From: Planctomycetota bacterium | GTDB lineage: Bacteria; Planctomycetota; Planctomycetia; Pirellulales; UBA7805 | Assembly: GCA_003389215.1 (NCBI GenBank) | Contig: QQVP01000119.1 | Coordinates: forward strand, 248,001-312,000 | Direction: 5' to 3' | Length of the DNA stretch: 64,000 nucleotides | In this document: piece after piece, positions 35,859-43,614 of the stretch | How positions within the stretch are numbered: position 1 is the first letter of the stretch | Layout of the letters: each line of letters starts with the position of its first letter | Translations under genes and position numbers: made by a program | The notes under the pieces: model-generated | Seen by the model: only the letters and a program-made list of their open reading frames with translations | Databases searched by the model: none | What the model was told of the DNA's origin: nothing

Positions 35859-38462
35859 TTACGACTTGCGTCGCGAGCGCGTCTTCTTTTTCGGCTGGCC
35901 GGCGTGGGGTCGCGACTTCTTGGTGCCGGCCGACGGCTTCTTGCCCGATTTCTTATTCGCCGGGCCCTTCGTCTTGGCCGCGTCCTTGTTGTTGTTCTTC
36001 GACTTGGAGCGCGCCGACCCCGTCGTCTTCTGGCCAGCCGATTTCTTGCCCGTGGTGTTCTTGCCTGTCGTTTTCTTGCCAGGAGACTTCTTGCCGGTCG
36101 TTCTCTGGCCGCCCGACTGCTTGCGGCCCGACTTCTTACCAGCCGCCCCCTGACCAGCCGACGGGCTCTGCTGCTTGCCTTGCTGCCCTCCGCGCGGTTT
36201 CGACGGGCGGCCCTTCGCGCCACGTGCCGCGCCGCCTTTCCCGTGTCTCCCGCGTCGGCCGTCATGCTGACCCTGCGGCTCGCCCGTCTCGTCTGGCCTG
36301 CCGGGCAGGCGGCGGACCAGGCGGAAGTCGAGTTCGCGACCGTCGACGTCGACTCGGGCCACGGCGACCCGCACGAAGTCGCCCAGGCGATAGCTCTGTC
36401 CGCCGCGAAATCCGGAGAGCGAGTGGGTGCGGCGATCGTAGTGGTAATAGTCGTCCTGCAGCGACGAGACGTGGATGAGCCCCTCGGCCGGAAGCTCGAG
36501 GCCCTGGGCGAACAGACCGTACTCCTGCACGCTGGTGATCACCGCGTCCATTTCTTCGCCGATGCGGTGACTCAGGTAGTCGAGCAGCTTCACCTTGATC
36601 AGCTCGCGCTCGGCCGAGGCGGCTCGCTGTTCGCGTTCGCTGCAATGTTCGCCCAAGGTGACCAGCTCGCCGAAGTGCACCGTCGGTGCCTCGCCGGCCA
36701 GGACGCGGTCCAACAGCCGGTGCACCGTCAGGTCGGGATAGCGGCGAATCGGCGAGGTGAAGTGACAGTAACACTCGCTGGCCAGGGCATAGTGGCCCTC
36801 GTCCTCCGGACTGTAGACCGCCTTCTGCATGCTCCGCAGCACCGCATAGTTGATGGCGTGCTCCTCCGGCTCGCGCTTGACCCGGTCGAGCAGGTCCTGC
36901 AACTCGAAGCGGCTCTCCAGGCTCTTGGTCTTGTAGCCCAGGTCGCCGACGAAGTCGCTCAGCATGCGCAACTTTCGCGGGTCGGGCGCGGCATGCACGC
37001 GACGCAGAAAGGCGAGTTCCTTCTCGGCCAAGAGATCGGCGACCGCCTCGTTGGCGGCCAGCATGAACTCCTCGATGATCTGGTGGCTCTCGGTGTGCTC
37101 CTCCAGATGAGCGCCTGCGACGCGACCCTCTTTGTCCAGGTCGATCTTCACCTCGGGCAAGGCCAGCTCGAGCGAGCCGCGGGCAAACCGTCGCCGCCGC
37201 AGAATCATCGCCAGCTCGTGCATGCGACCCAGCAGAGCGTGCACCTCGGGCGTGAGCTTCTTTCGCCACGGCTCGCGGTCTTCCAGAAACTCGTCGACCT
37301 CTTCGTAGGTGAAGCGGCGCTTCGAGCGAATGGCCGCCGCGTGCGGCTCGACGCTCACCCGCGTGCCGTCGGGCGTGAACTCGATGAACACCGTTTTCGT
37401 GTAGCGGACCCGATCGGGCTGCAAACTGGCCAGGTTGTTCGAGATCGTCTCGGGGATCATCGGAATCACCTGGTCGGGCAGATAGACGCTGGTCGCCCGA
37501 TGCTTGGCCTCGCGGTCGAGGGCCGAGTTGTCGCGGACGAAATGCGAAACGTCGGCGATGTGCACGCCCAGCAGCCAGTGCGGTTTGCGCTTCCGGCCGA
37601 CCGGCTCGACCAGTTCCAGCGAAATCGCATCGTCGAAGTCACGGGCGTCGAACGGATCGATCGTAATCACCGTGGCCTCAGTCAGATCGGTGCGGCCTGC
37701 GGCAATCGACTCGTCGAATTGCTCGGCCTGTTCGCGGGCGTCTTCCAAGACGTCGTCGCCGAACTCGCCGGGCAGATTGAACTCGTGAATGATCGAGAGG
37801 GTATCGATGCCCGGATCGCCGCGCTGACCGAGCACGTCGACGACAACCCCTTCGCCTTGATGGACATGCGAGGGAAAGCGGACCATCTCGAGCACGACCT
37901 TGTCGTCGACCTGGGTATCCTTGGCCCCGGCGTCGCCGACGAGAATCGGCTGGGCGAACAACCCACCGTCGACGTTCACATAGCCGCCGCCGGCCGCTTC
38001 GAAGTAGGTGCCGACGAAGCGGTGCGTCTCGCGTTCGATCACGTCGACAATGCGTCCCTGGCGATTCGGTCGCCCGGCGCTGCGTTGCGACTTGCTCAGC
38101 TGCACCGAGACGACATCGCCGTTGGCGGCGTCGCCAGCGCTCTTGGCCGGGATGTAGATGTCGGCCCCCTCTTCGCGGTCGACGGTGCCCCGCGGCCGCA
38201 CGAACCCATAGCCGCCGCTGGTGCGACGAAACACGCCCACGATGCGATTCGAGTGAATCGTGTCGGCGAGCCCGACGGTATGGGCCTCGCCATAGGCCAG
38301 TCGCCCGGCGACGACGAGCCGCTTGACGAGCTTCTTCAGATCGCGGGCTTGCGATTCATCGAGGCCCAGGGCCTTGGCGATCTTGCGCGGTTTGACGGGG
38401 CGATAGCCCTTGCGCCCCAGGTGTTCGAGCAGCGCTTGTTCGAGTTCGTTTGATTCGCTCAT
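35859..38462 (-). CDS. rnr: Ribonuclease R with long Lys/Gly/Ser-rich C-terminal tail
   Basis: This 3'-5' exoribonuclease degrades structured RNA processively. Order of parts: N-terminal winged-helix segment (KPRKIAKALGLDESQARDLK), cold-shock domains, the RNB catalytic domain with TIDPFDARDFDDAISLE (metal-binding aspartates), PIRRYPDLTVHRLLD, and an S1 domain (about residues 640-715). From about residue 722 a tail of roughly 145 residues is dominated by K, G, S, T and Q with TTGKKSPGKKTTGK-type repeats. The ATG at 38462 was taken; a GTG at 38486 is possible. The yhaM-like gene lies 61 bp upstream, so both form one RNA-decay operon. Identity is secure. Confidence 0.95.
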   Translation of the reverse strand: MSESNELEQALLEHLGRKGYRPVKPRKIAKALGLDESQARDLKKLVKRLVVAGRLAYGEAHTVGLADTIHSNRIVGVFRRTSGGYGFVRPRGTVDREEGADIYIPAKSAGDAANGDVVSVQLSKSQRSAGRPNRQGRIVDVIERETHRFVGTYFEAAGGGYVNVDGGLFAQPILVGDAGAKDTQVDDKVVLEMVRFPSHVHQGEGVVVDVLGQRGDPGIDTLSIIHEFNLPGEFGDDVLEDAREQAEQFDESIAAGRTDLTEATVITIDPFDARDFDDAISLELVEPVGRKRKPHWLLGVHIADVSHFVRDNSALDREAKHRATSVYLPDQVIPMIPETISNNLASLQPDRVRYTKTVFIEFTPDGTRVSVEPHAAAIRSKRRFTYEEVDEFLEDREPWRKKLTPEVHALLGRMHELAMILRRRRFARGSLELALPEVKIDLDKEGRVAGAHLEEHTESHQIIEEFMLAANEAVADLLAEKELAFLRRVHAAPDPRKLRMLSDFVGDLGYKTKSLESRFELQDLLDRVKREPEEHAINYAVLRSMQKAVYSPEDEGHYALASECYCHFTSPIRRYPDLTVHRLLDRVLAGEAPTVHFGELVTLGEHCSEREQRAASAERELIKVKLLDYLSHRIGEEMDAVITSVQEYGLFAQGLELPAEGLIHVSSLQDDYYHYDRRTHSLSGFRGGQSYRLGDFVRVAVARVDVDGRELDFRLVRRLPGRPDETGEPQGQHDGRRGRHGKGGAARGAKGRPSKPRGGQQGKQQSPSAGQGAAGKKSGRKQSGGQRTTGKKSPGKKTTGKNTTGKKSAGQKTTGSARSKSKNNNKDAAKTKGPANKKSGKKPSAGTKKSRPHAGQPKKKTRSRRKS

Positions 38463-38523
38463 AAACTCGGCCGAAACTTCCTGCACCCCGGGCGTTGCGC
38501 CGGGCGCGGTGTGCCGCGAATGA

Positions 38524-39528
38524 TCATCGCGCGGGCGAGGACGACGACGCGCCGCCGCCCTTGTAGAGCTTTCGCCCGATGTTGTGGTGATACTGGGTCC
38601 ACGCGCTGGCCGAGTTGGCGTCGTCGCGCAGCAACTGCTCGAAGTGATGAATCTTCGCGTCGAGATTGTCGAGGTGGTGCAGGGCGATGGCCTCGACGGT
38701 CATGGGCACGGTGGGGCTGCCAAACTCGTTTTCGCCGTGATGGCTGACGATCAGGTGGCGAATGCGCATGAACAGCTCGTCGGGAATTCGTTCGCCGCTC
38801 ATCGCCTCGGCCTCGGCCCGCTTGCGATCGAGCATCGCAAAGCCCAGCACGATATGTCCCAGCAGCTGACCTTCGTCGGTGTAGGTCAGCCCCTGCGACG
38901 AGTCGAGCTCGACGATCTTGCCCGAGTCGTGCAGAAAGGCTCCGATCAGCAGTTGATCGCGATCGAGATTCGGATAGCGATCGGCGATCAAGAGCACGAT
39001 CTCCATCAGGTTCACCACGTGTTCGAGCAGTCCGCCGCGATAGGCGTGGTGGTTTTTCACCCCTGCCGGCGCCGTGGTGAACTTACGCATGAACTCTTCG
39101 TCGGCCAGGTAGGTCTCGGCCAGGTGGCGCAGATGCGGATTTCCCAAGCCGCGAAGCATTTCCGCCAGGCGGACCGCCATCTGGTCCATCTGCTCCGTCG
39201 ACACGACCACGAAATCGGCTTCGTCGACATCCTGCGGCTTGGCCCGCACAATCTTCGTGGCAATCAGCTGCATCGCGCCCTGAAACAGCTGGGTCTTGCC
39301 CACGGCGCGAACGTAGTCGCCGTTGTCGAACAGGCGGGCGACGTCCTCGGTGGCGTTCCACATCCGCGCGTTGATCGTGCCGGTGCGGTCCGACAGATCG
39401 AGCTGCAGATAGGTATTGCCCTGACGATTCGTGCGGAGCTGTTTGTCAGAAGCGACGAAGACCTGATCGACCCCCTGCTGATCGGACAGTTCGTTGACGA
39501 ACGAACGCGACGAAGACACGGCAGACAT
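38524..39528 (-). CDS. yhaM: YhaM-type 3'-5' exoribonuclease (OB fold plus HD domain)
   Basis: The 334-residue product has an N-terminal OB-fold (about residues 25-105, YLQLDLSDRTGTINARMWNA) and an HD phosphohydrolase domain (KNHHAYRGGLLEHVVNLM, LLIGAFLHDSGKIVEL, IVSHHG). This pairing is that of YhaM/CvfA-like nucleases acting on single-stranded RNA or DNA ends. The C-terminus is serine-rich (GGGASSSSPAR). A good promoter (TTGTGA-17-TAGAAT, 39611-39639) lies 83 bp upstream, and rnr follows 61 bp after its stop, which supports a joint role in RNA turnover. Activity on RNA in this organism is an inference. Confidence 0.88.
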   Translation of the reverse strand: MSAVSSSRSFVNELSDQQGVDQVFVASDKQLRTNRQGNTYLQLDLSDRTGTINARMWNATEDVARLFDNGDYVRAVGKTQLFQGAMQLIATKIVRAKPQDVDEADFVVVSTEQMDQMAVRLAEMLRGLGNPHLRHLAETYLADEEFMRKFTTAPAGVKNHHAYRGGLLEHVVNLMEIVLLIADRYPNLDRDQLLIGAFLHDSGKIVELDSSQGLTYTDEGQLLGHIVLGFAMLDRKRAEAEAMSGERIPDELFMRIRHLIVSHHGENEFGSPTVPMTVEAIALHHLDNLDAKIHHFEQLLRDDANSASAWTQYHHNIGRKLYKGGGASSSSPAR

Positions 39529-39610
39529 GGCACTCGTAGGTTGACGGGCAGGGCACTCACGAACGCGGAGATTCGCGAACGCGGCAAATCGGGAAGGGCA
39601 ACTCGCCTCG

Positions 39611-39639
39611 ATTCTAGGTGCCTGGCAGACGGCTCACAA
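39611..39639 (-). promoter_or_regulatory. Promoter of the yhaM-rnr operon
   Basis: On the minus strand TTGTGA (39634-39639), 17-bp spacer, TAGAAT (39611-39616). The -10 box and the 8 bases after it are identical to the sequence upstream of serC. Confidence 0.6.
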
Positions 39640-39729
39640 GAGCCACACGGCGTGGCGGCGCGATTCCCCGCGGTGGCAACAACCGCCGGTGAGCGGCCGC
39701 CGGGGCGCTGCGACCCTGCTGCGATTTCC

Positions 39730-39784
39730 TTTAGAATGCCCGCTTTAGAATGCCCGCTTTAGAATGCCCGCTTTAGAATGCCCG
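39730..39784 (+). repeat. 14-bp tandem repeat (4 copies) upstream of proS
   Basis: Unit TTTAGAATGCCCGC repeats at 39730, 39744, 39758 and 39772, the last with one terminal change. Each unit holds TAGAAT, similar to a -10 hexamer. The last copy ends about 60 bp before the proS start. Confidence 0.85.
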
Positions 39785-39844
39785 TTGCGTTTGACTGCTC
39801 GCTCGGAGCGTTCGCGCTCGCCAAAGCCCAACTTGCCGAAGTCC

Positions 39845-41365
39845 ATGCCCAAGCCACCGAAGAACGCGATCAGCCCGACCCGCGCCGAAGACTACCCCGA
39901 ATGGTATCAGCAGGTTGTCCGCGCCGGCGACATGGCCGAGGTCTCGCCCGTGCGCGGCTGTATGGTGATCAAGCCCTGGGGCTACACCATCTGGGAGAAC
40001 ATGCAGCGAGTGCTCGACCGCATGTTCAAAGAGACGGGTCACGAGAACGCCTACTTCCCGCTCTTCATTCCGATGAGCTACCTGGAGAAGGAGGCCGAGC
40101 ACGTCGAGGGCTTTGCCAAAGAGTGCGCGGTGGTCACGCATCACCGCCTCGAGCCGGATGGCGAAGGGGGCCTGCAGCCGGCCGGACCGCTGGAAGAGCC
40201 GCTCATCGTCCGCCCCACCAGCGAGACGATCATCGGCGCGATGTACGCCAAGTGGGTGCAGTCCTATCGCGATCTGCCGATTCTGATCAACCAATGGGCC
40301 AACGTGGTCCGCTGGGAGATGCGGACGCGAATGTTCCTCCGCACGGCCGAATTTCTCTGGCAGGAAGGGCACACCGCCCACGCCACCGAGGCCGAAGCGC
40401 TCGAAGAGACCCGCAAGATGCTCGACGTCTACGCCGACTTCGCCGAGAACTACATGGCGATGCCGGTCATCAAGGGCGAGAAGACGGCCGGCGAACGATT
40501 CCCCGGCGCCGTGGCCACCTACAGCATCGAAGCGATGATGCAAGATCGCAAGGCGCTGCAGGCCGGCACCTCGCACTTCCTGGGTCAGAACTTCTCACGC
40601 GCGCAAGAGATCAAGTTCCAGGACGAGAACGGGCAAGAGGTGTTCGCCTGGACCACTTCCTGGGGCGTTTCCACGCGGCTGGTGGGCGGATTGATCATGA
40701 GCCACGGCGACGACGACGGCCTGGTCGTGCCGCCGCGCCTCGCTCCCTTGCACGTGGTGATCTTGCCGGTGCTGCGCGGCGACGACACCTCGGCCACCGT
40801 GCTCGAGTATTGCGACCGCGTGAAGCGCGAGCTGGAAGATCAGACCTACGACGGCGAGCCGGTCAAGGTTTCGGTCGACGCCCGCGACATTCGCGGCGGT
40901 GAGAAGACCTGGCAGCACGTGAAGCGCGGCGTGCCGCTGCGTGCGGAGATCGGTCCGCGCGACGTCGACGGCGATGCCTGCTTCGTGGCCCGCCGCGATC
41001 GTCCGCCCAAGGAGAAGCAGGGCATTCCGCGGGCCGAGTTCGTGGCCAACATCGGCCAGACGCTGGGCGAAATTCAAAGCGGCTTGCTCGAGCGGGCCGC
41101 AGCCGCGCGAGAAGAGCACACCCGGGTGATCGACGATCTCGACGAGTTCCGCGCGTACTTTACACCCGAGAGCGCCGACAAGCCGGAGATTCACGGCGGG
41201 TTGGCCTATTGTCATTGGGCCGAGGACCCGGCCATGCACGAGATCCTCAAGGACCTGAAGGTGACGATCCGCTGCGTGCCGCTCGACGCCGACGACGAGC
41301 CGGGCAAGTGCATCTTCACGGGCCAGCCGAGCAGCAAGCGGGCCGTGTTTGCCAAGGCGTATTGA
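39845..41365 (+). CDS. proS: Proline--tRNA ligase (ProS type 3, archaeal/eukaryal-like)
   Basis: The enzyme charges tRNA-Pro. The 506-residue length without a large editing insertion, and the start region ITRAEDYPEWYQQVV-like (SPTRAEDYPEWYQQVVRAG), identify the type 3 class rather than the E. coli type. Class II motifs: GCMVIKPWGYTIWEN (motif 1 area), RPTSETIIGAMYAKW and WRWEMRT-like VVRWEMRTRMFLRTAEFLWQ (motif 2), and the motif 3 area TSWGVSTRLVGGLIMSHGDD. The ATG at 39845 is where conservation begins; the upstream part of the frame covers the 14-bp repeats. A palindrome of the RAYT family starts 5 bp after the stop. Identity is secure. Confidence 0.94.
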   Translation: MPKPPKNAISPTRAEDYPEWYQQVVRAGDMAEVSPVRGCMVIKPWGYTIWENMQRVLDRMFKETGHENAYFPLFIPMSYLEKEAEHVEGFAKECAVVTHHRLEPDGEGGLQPAGPLEEPLIVRPTSETIIGAMYAKWVQSYRDLPILINQWANVVRWEMRTRMFLRTAEFLWQEGHTAHATEAEALEETRKMLDVYADFAENYMAMPVIKGEKTAGERFPGAVATYSIEAMMQDRKALQAGTSHFLGQNFSRAQEIKFQDENGQEVFAWTTSWGVSTRLVGGLIMSHGDDDGLVVPPRLAPLHVVILPVLRGDDTSATVLEYCDRVKRELEDQTYDGEPVKVSVDARDIRGGEKTWQHVKRGVPLRAEIGPRDVDGDACFVARRDRPPKEKQGIPRAEFVANIGQTLGEIQSGLLERAAAAREEHTRVIDDLDEFRAYFTPESADKPEIHGGLAYCHWAEDPAMHEILKDLKVTIRCVPLDADDEPGKCIFTGQPSSKRAVFAKAY

Positions 41366-41369
41366 TGTA

Positions 41370-41434
41370 TTAAACGGGACAGGTCTAATTTCGGACGCGT
41401 GTTCGGTTCGCGAAATTAGACCTGTCCCGTTTAA
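41370..41434. repeat. Orphan RAYT-family palindrome (22-bp arms, 21-nt loop)
   Basis: Perfect inverted arms at 41370-41391 and 41413-41434 have the same sequence (TTAAACGGGACAGGTCTAAT and two more T) as the palindromes flanking the RAYT gene at 49-50 kb, but the loop is 21 nt instead of 4. It lies between proS and the DUF4416 gene and could act as a terminator. It looks like a REP/REPIN-type repeat. Confidence 0.85.
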
Positions 41435-41445
41435 GTGCCCGAGCT

Positions 41446-41994
41446 ATGGGAACAATTCACCAACCCGACCTGGTCCTCCCCCTGTTGGCCGCCTTCAGCC
41501 GCCACCCGTCGGCACTCGATTGGGCTCGTGGCAAAGCGTGCGATCACTGGGGGCCGCTCGCCGCAGAGAGTGAGCCGTTCGCCTTCACCGAGACCGACTA
41601 CTACGAGCCGACGATGGGTCCTCACCTGACGAAGGTCTTCTTCGTCTTCGAACGCCTCGTCGATCCGGCGACGTTGGCCCTGATGAAGCGTCAGACGAAC
41701 GACTGGGAAGCCGACTATGCCGGTCGGTGTGAGCACGCCGAGACGCGACCGCTGAATCTCGACCCGGGCTACCTCACGCTCGGCAAGCTGGTCCTGGCGT
41801 CGACGAAGGATCATGCCCATCGCATCTATCTGGGGCAGGGGATCTATGCCGAGGTGACGCTCGAATATCGCGATCGCAATTGGCGATCTCGCGACTGGAC
41901 GTTTGCCGACTATCAGCGGTCCGACTATCAGGCGTTCTTCAGCGAGGCCCGCGAGTACCTCCGCCGGCGGATTCGCGCGGAGCGGACCGATTGA
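41446..41994 (+). CDS. DUF4416 family protein
   Basis: The 182-residue product matches DUF4416 over its length: a start of the type PVKLFVGLLS replaced here by GTIHQPDLVLPLLAAFSRHP, then FTETDYYEPTMGPHLTKVFF, RPLNLDPGYLTLGKLVLAST, KDHAHRIYLGQGIYAEVTLE and TFADYQRSDYQAFFSEARE. The D-P-G-Y-L and H-R-I-Y-L segments are the most conserved in the family. The function of DUF4416 is not established. The ATG at 41446 is 12 bp from the palindrome end. It is probably expressed on its own or with proS. Confidence 0.85.
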   Translation: MGTIHQPDLVLPLLAAFSRHPSALDWARGKACDHWGPLAAESEPFAFTETDYYEPTMGPHLTKVFFVFERLVDPATLALMKRQTNDWEADYAGRCEHAETRPLNLDPGYLTLGKLVLASTKDHAHRIYLGQGIYAEVTLEYRDRNWRSRDWTFADYQRSDYQAFFSEAREYLRRRIRAERTD

Positions 41995-42074
41995 CATCCG
42001 CTCGTGCCCGTCCGGTCGTGCCCGTCCGCACGCCCATTGCCAGCATGTCCGGGCCGCGGCGGTGCCGAACAGAA

Positions 42075-42104
42075 TTGACGCCTTTCGCCGGGCCGCCGTA
42101 CAAT
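42075..42104 (+). promoter_or_regulatory. Sigma70-type promoter of the exported redox gene cluster
   Basis: TTGACG (42075-42080), 18-bp spacer, TACAAT (42099-42104), 44 bp before the ATG at 42148. It is among the best promoter matches in the window and precedes a four-gene run in one direction. Confidence 0.65.
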
Positions 42105-42147
42105 TGGGGTGTTACGGGGCAGCGACTTTTCCCAAGAGACACCGCGG

Positions 42148-43572
42148 ATGAGACTCTCGCTGATTGCCATCCTGGCGGTCATGGCCGGCCTGGTTCTGGG
42201 CACGGCCAGCACCAATTCCGAATTTGGTTACCAGTCGCTCTTGCCGTGGGACGAGTTCCGCCCGCCCACCACCAAGACGATGTTCTACGACGGCTTCTCG
42301 GCCACCACCGAGACGGTCGGACCCAAGGCCGAACAGGTCCAGCTCACCCCGCCGCCGGAAGATCAACCGCAGCCCAAGGCCCGCGTCGAGGCCGACACGC
42401 TCGACTTCGGCATTGTCGAGGCGGGCGACGGAGGCGTGCTGACCTATGTCATCCACAACGACGGCGAGGCTCCGCTCGTGCTGAAGACGGGCGATTCGAG
42501 CTGCAAGTGTACGGTCAGCAAGATCTCGAAGGAGCAGGTGCCGCCGGGCGAGAGCTCGGAGATCGTCGTCGAATATCGCACCAAGGTGGCTAAGGAAAAG
42601 TACCGCCACGGCTTTTCGATCAAGACGAACGATCGCGAGCGGCCGTTGTTGCGTTTCTCGTTGACCGGCAAGGTCCTGCCGGTGCTCTCGTTCGAGCCGC
42701 GTAATGTCTCGGCGCTGCTGTTGACCAAGGGCGAGCCGCATGCGGCCGAGGTCCGGCTGCTCTACTTCCGAGATACCGACCTGGAGATCATCGACTGGCG
42801 GCTGAACAATCGCCGCACGGCGAAGTACTTCGAGGTCAGCACGGAGCCGCTTCGCGAAGACGAGCTGAGTGACACCGACGCGAAGAGCGGTTTTCGCTTT
42901 CGGATTCGCGTGAAGCCGGGGCTGCCGGTGGGCGACAATCGCCAGGAGTTGACCGTCCGCACCAACAAAGATCGGCGCGACCCCGCCCGGGTGGCGATCT
43001 TCCTTCGCGTGCACGAGGCGGTCTCCGTCTTCGGCACGCGGGTTCGCAGCGGTTGGGACTGGTCGACGCAGAGCCTCACGCTCAAGCCGGAAGCCGACGG
43101 GACGGCGAGTGCCGAGCGACTCGTCGTGCAGGCGATGGGCGAACACCGGCACGAAACGCAATACGAAGTCAAAGAGGTCGTGCCGGCCGAGCTCGATGTC
43201 AGCTTTGGCGAGCGTCAGGAGCAGAAGGGCGGCAAGGCGATCTGGACGTATCTGAACGTGGCCTTGCCGCAGGAATTCGACGCCGGGGCGGCCTTCGCCG
43301 AACTGCCCAACCGTCGCGGCCACGTCGTGCTCGCCACGACCAATCCGGCACAACCCGAGGTGCGATTCGAAGTTAGCTACCTGGGCGGGCCACCTCCGCG
43401 ACCGCGTCCGATCGTGGAGCCCAGCAAGGCCGCGGAAGACACGGCGGAAGACACGGCGGCGGGGGAAACGTCTGTCGAGACGTTGGAAGAGCCGAAGGTC
43501 GAAAAGCCCGACGTCGAAGAGCCCCCCGTCAAGGACACCGACGAGCCACTCGACGACTCCATTAAGGATTAA
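42148..43572 (+). CDS. DUF1573 domain-containing exported protein
   Basis: The 474-residue product has an N-terminal hydrophobic export or anchor segment (LSLIAILAVMAGLVLGTAS). About residues 80-175 form a DUF1573/ASH-like immunoglobulin-type domain (DFGIVEAGDGGVLTYVIHND, then DSSCKCTVSK with two cysteines two apart). Two further beta-sandwich-like parts follow, and the C-terminus is Glu/Pro/Asp-rich. DUF1573 proteins are exported and common in Bacteroidetes and planctomycetes; their role is not known. The CKC segment might bind metal or form a disulfide. The gene is first in the run reaching to 49426, 42 bp before the tetrahaem lipoprotein gene. Confidence 0.85.
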   Translation: MRLSLIAILAVMAGLVLGTASTNSEFGYQSLLPWDEFRPPTTKTMFYDGFSATTETVGPKAEQVQLTPPPEDQPQPKARVEADTLDFGIVEAGDGGVLTYVIHNDGEAPLVLKTGDSSCKCTVSKISKEQVPPGESSEIVVEYRTKVAKEKYRHGFSIKTNDRERPLLRFSLTGKVLPVLSFEPRNVSALLLTKGEPHAAEVRLLYFRDTDLEIIDWRLNNRRTAKYFEVSTEPLREDELSDTDAKSGFRFRIRVKPGLPVGDNRQELTVRTNKDRRDPARVAIFLRVHEAVSVFGTRVRSGWDWSTQSLTLKPEADGTASAERLVVQAMGEHRHETQYEVKEVVPAELDVSFGERQEQKGGKAIWTYLNVALPQEFDAGAAFAELPNRRGHVVLATTNPAQPEVRFEVSYLGGPPPRPRPIVEPSKAAEDTAEDTAAGETSVETLEEPKVEKPDVEEPPVKDTDEPLDDSIKD

Positions 43573-43614
43573 GTTCACTCAAGGACTACGCGGTTCCAAC
43601 AGGAAGGTATCACG

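Larger units (their letters stand above)
39529..39844. other. Divergent intergenic region of 316 bp
   Basis: It lies between yhaM (minus) and proS (plus) and carries the yhaM promoter and a four-copy 14-bp tandem repeat near proS. Confidence 0.6.
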
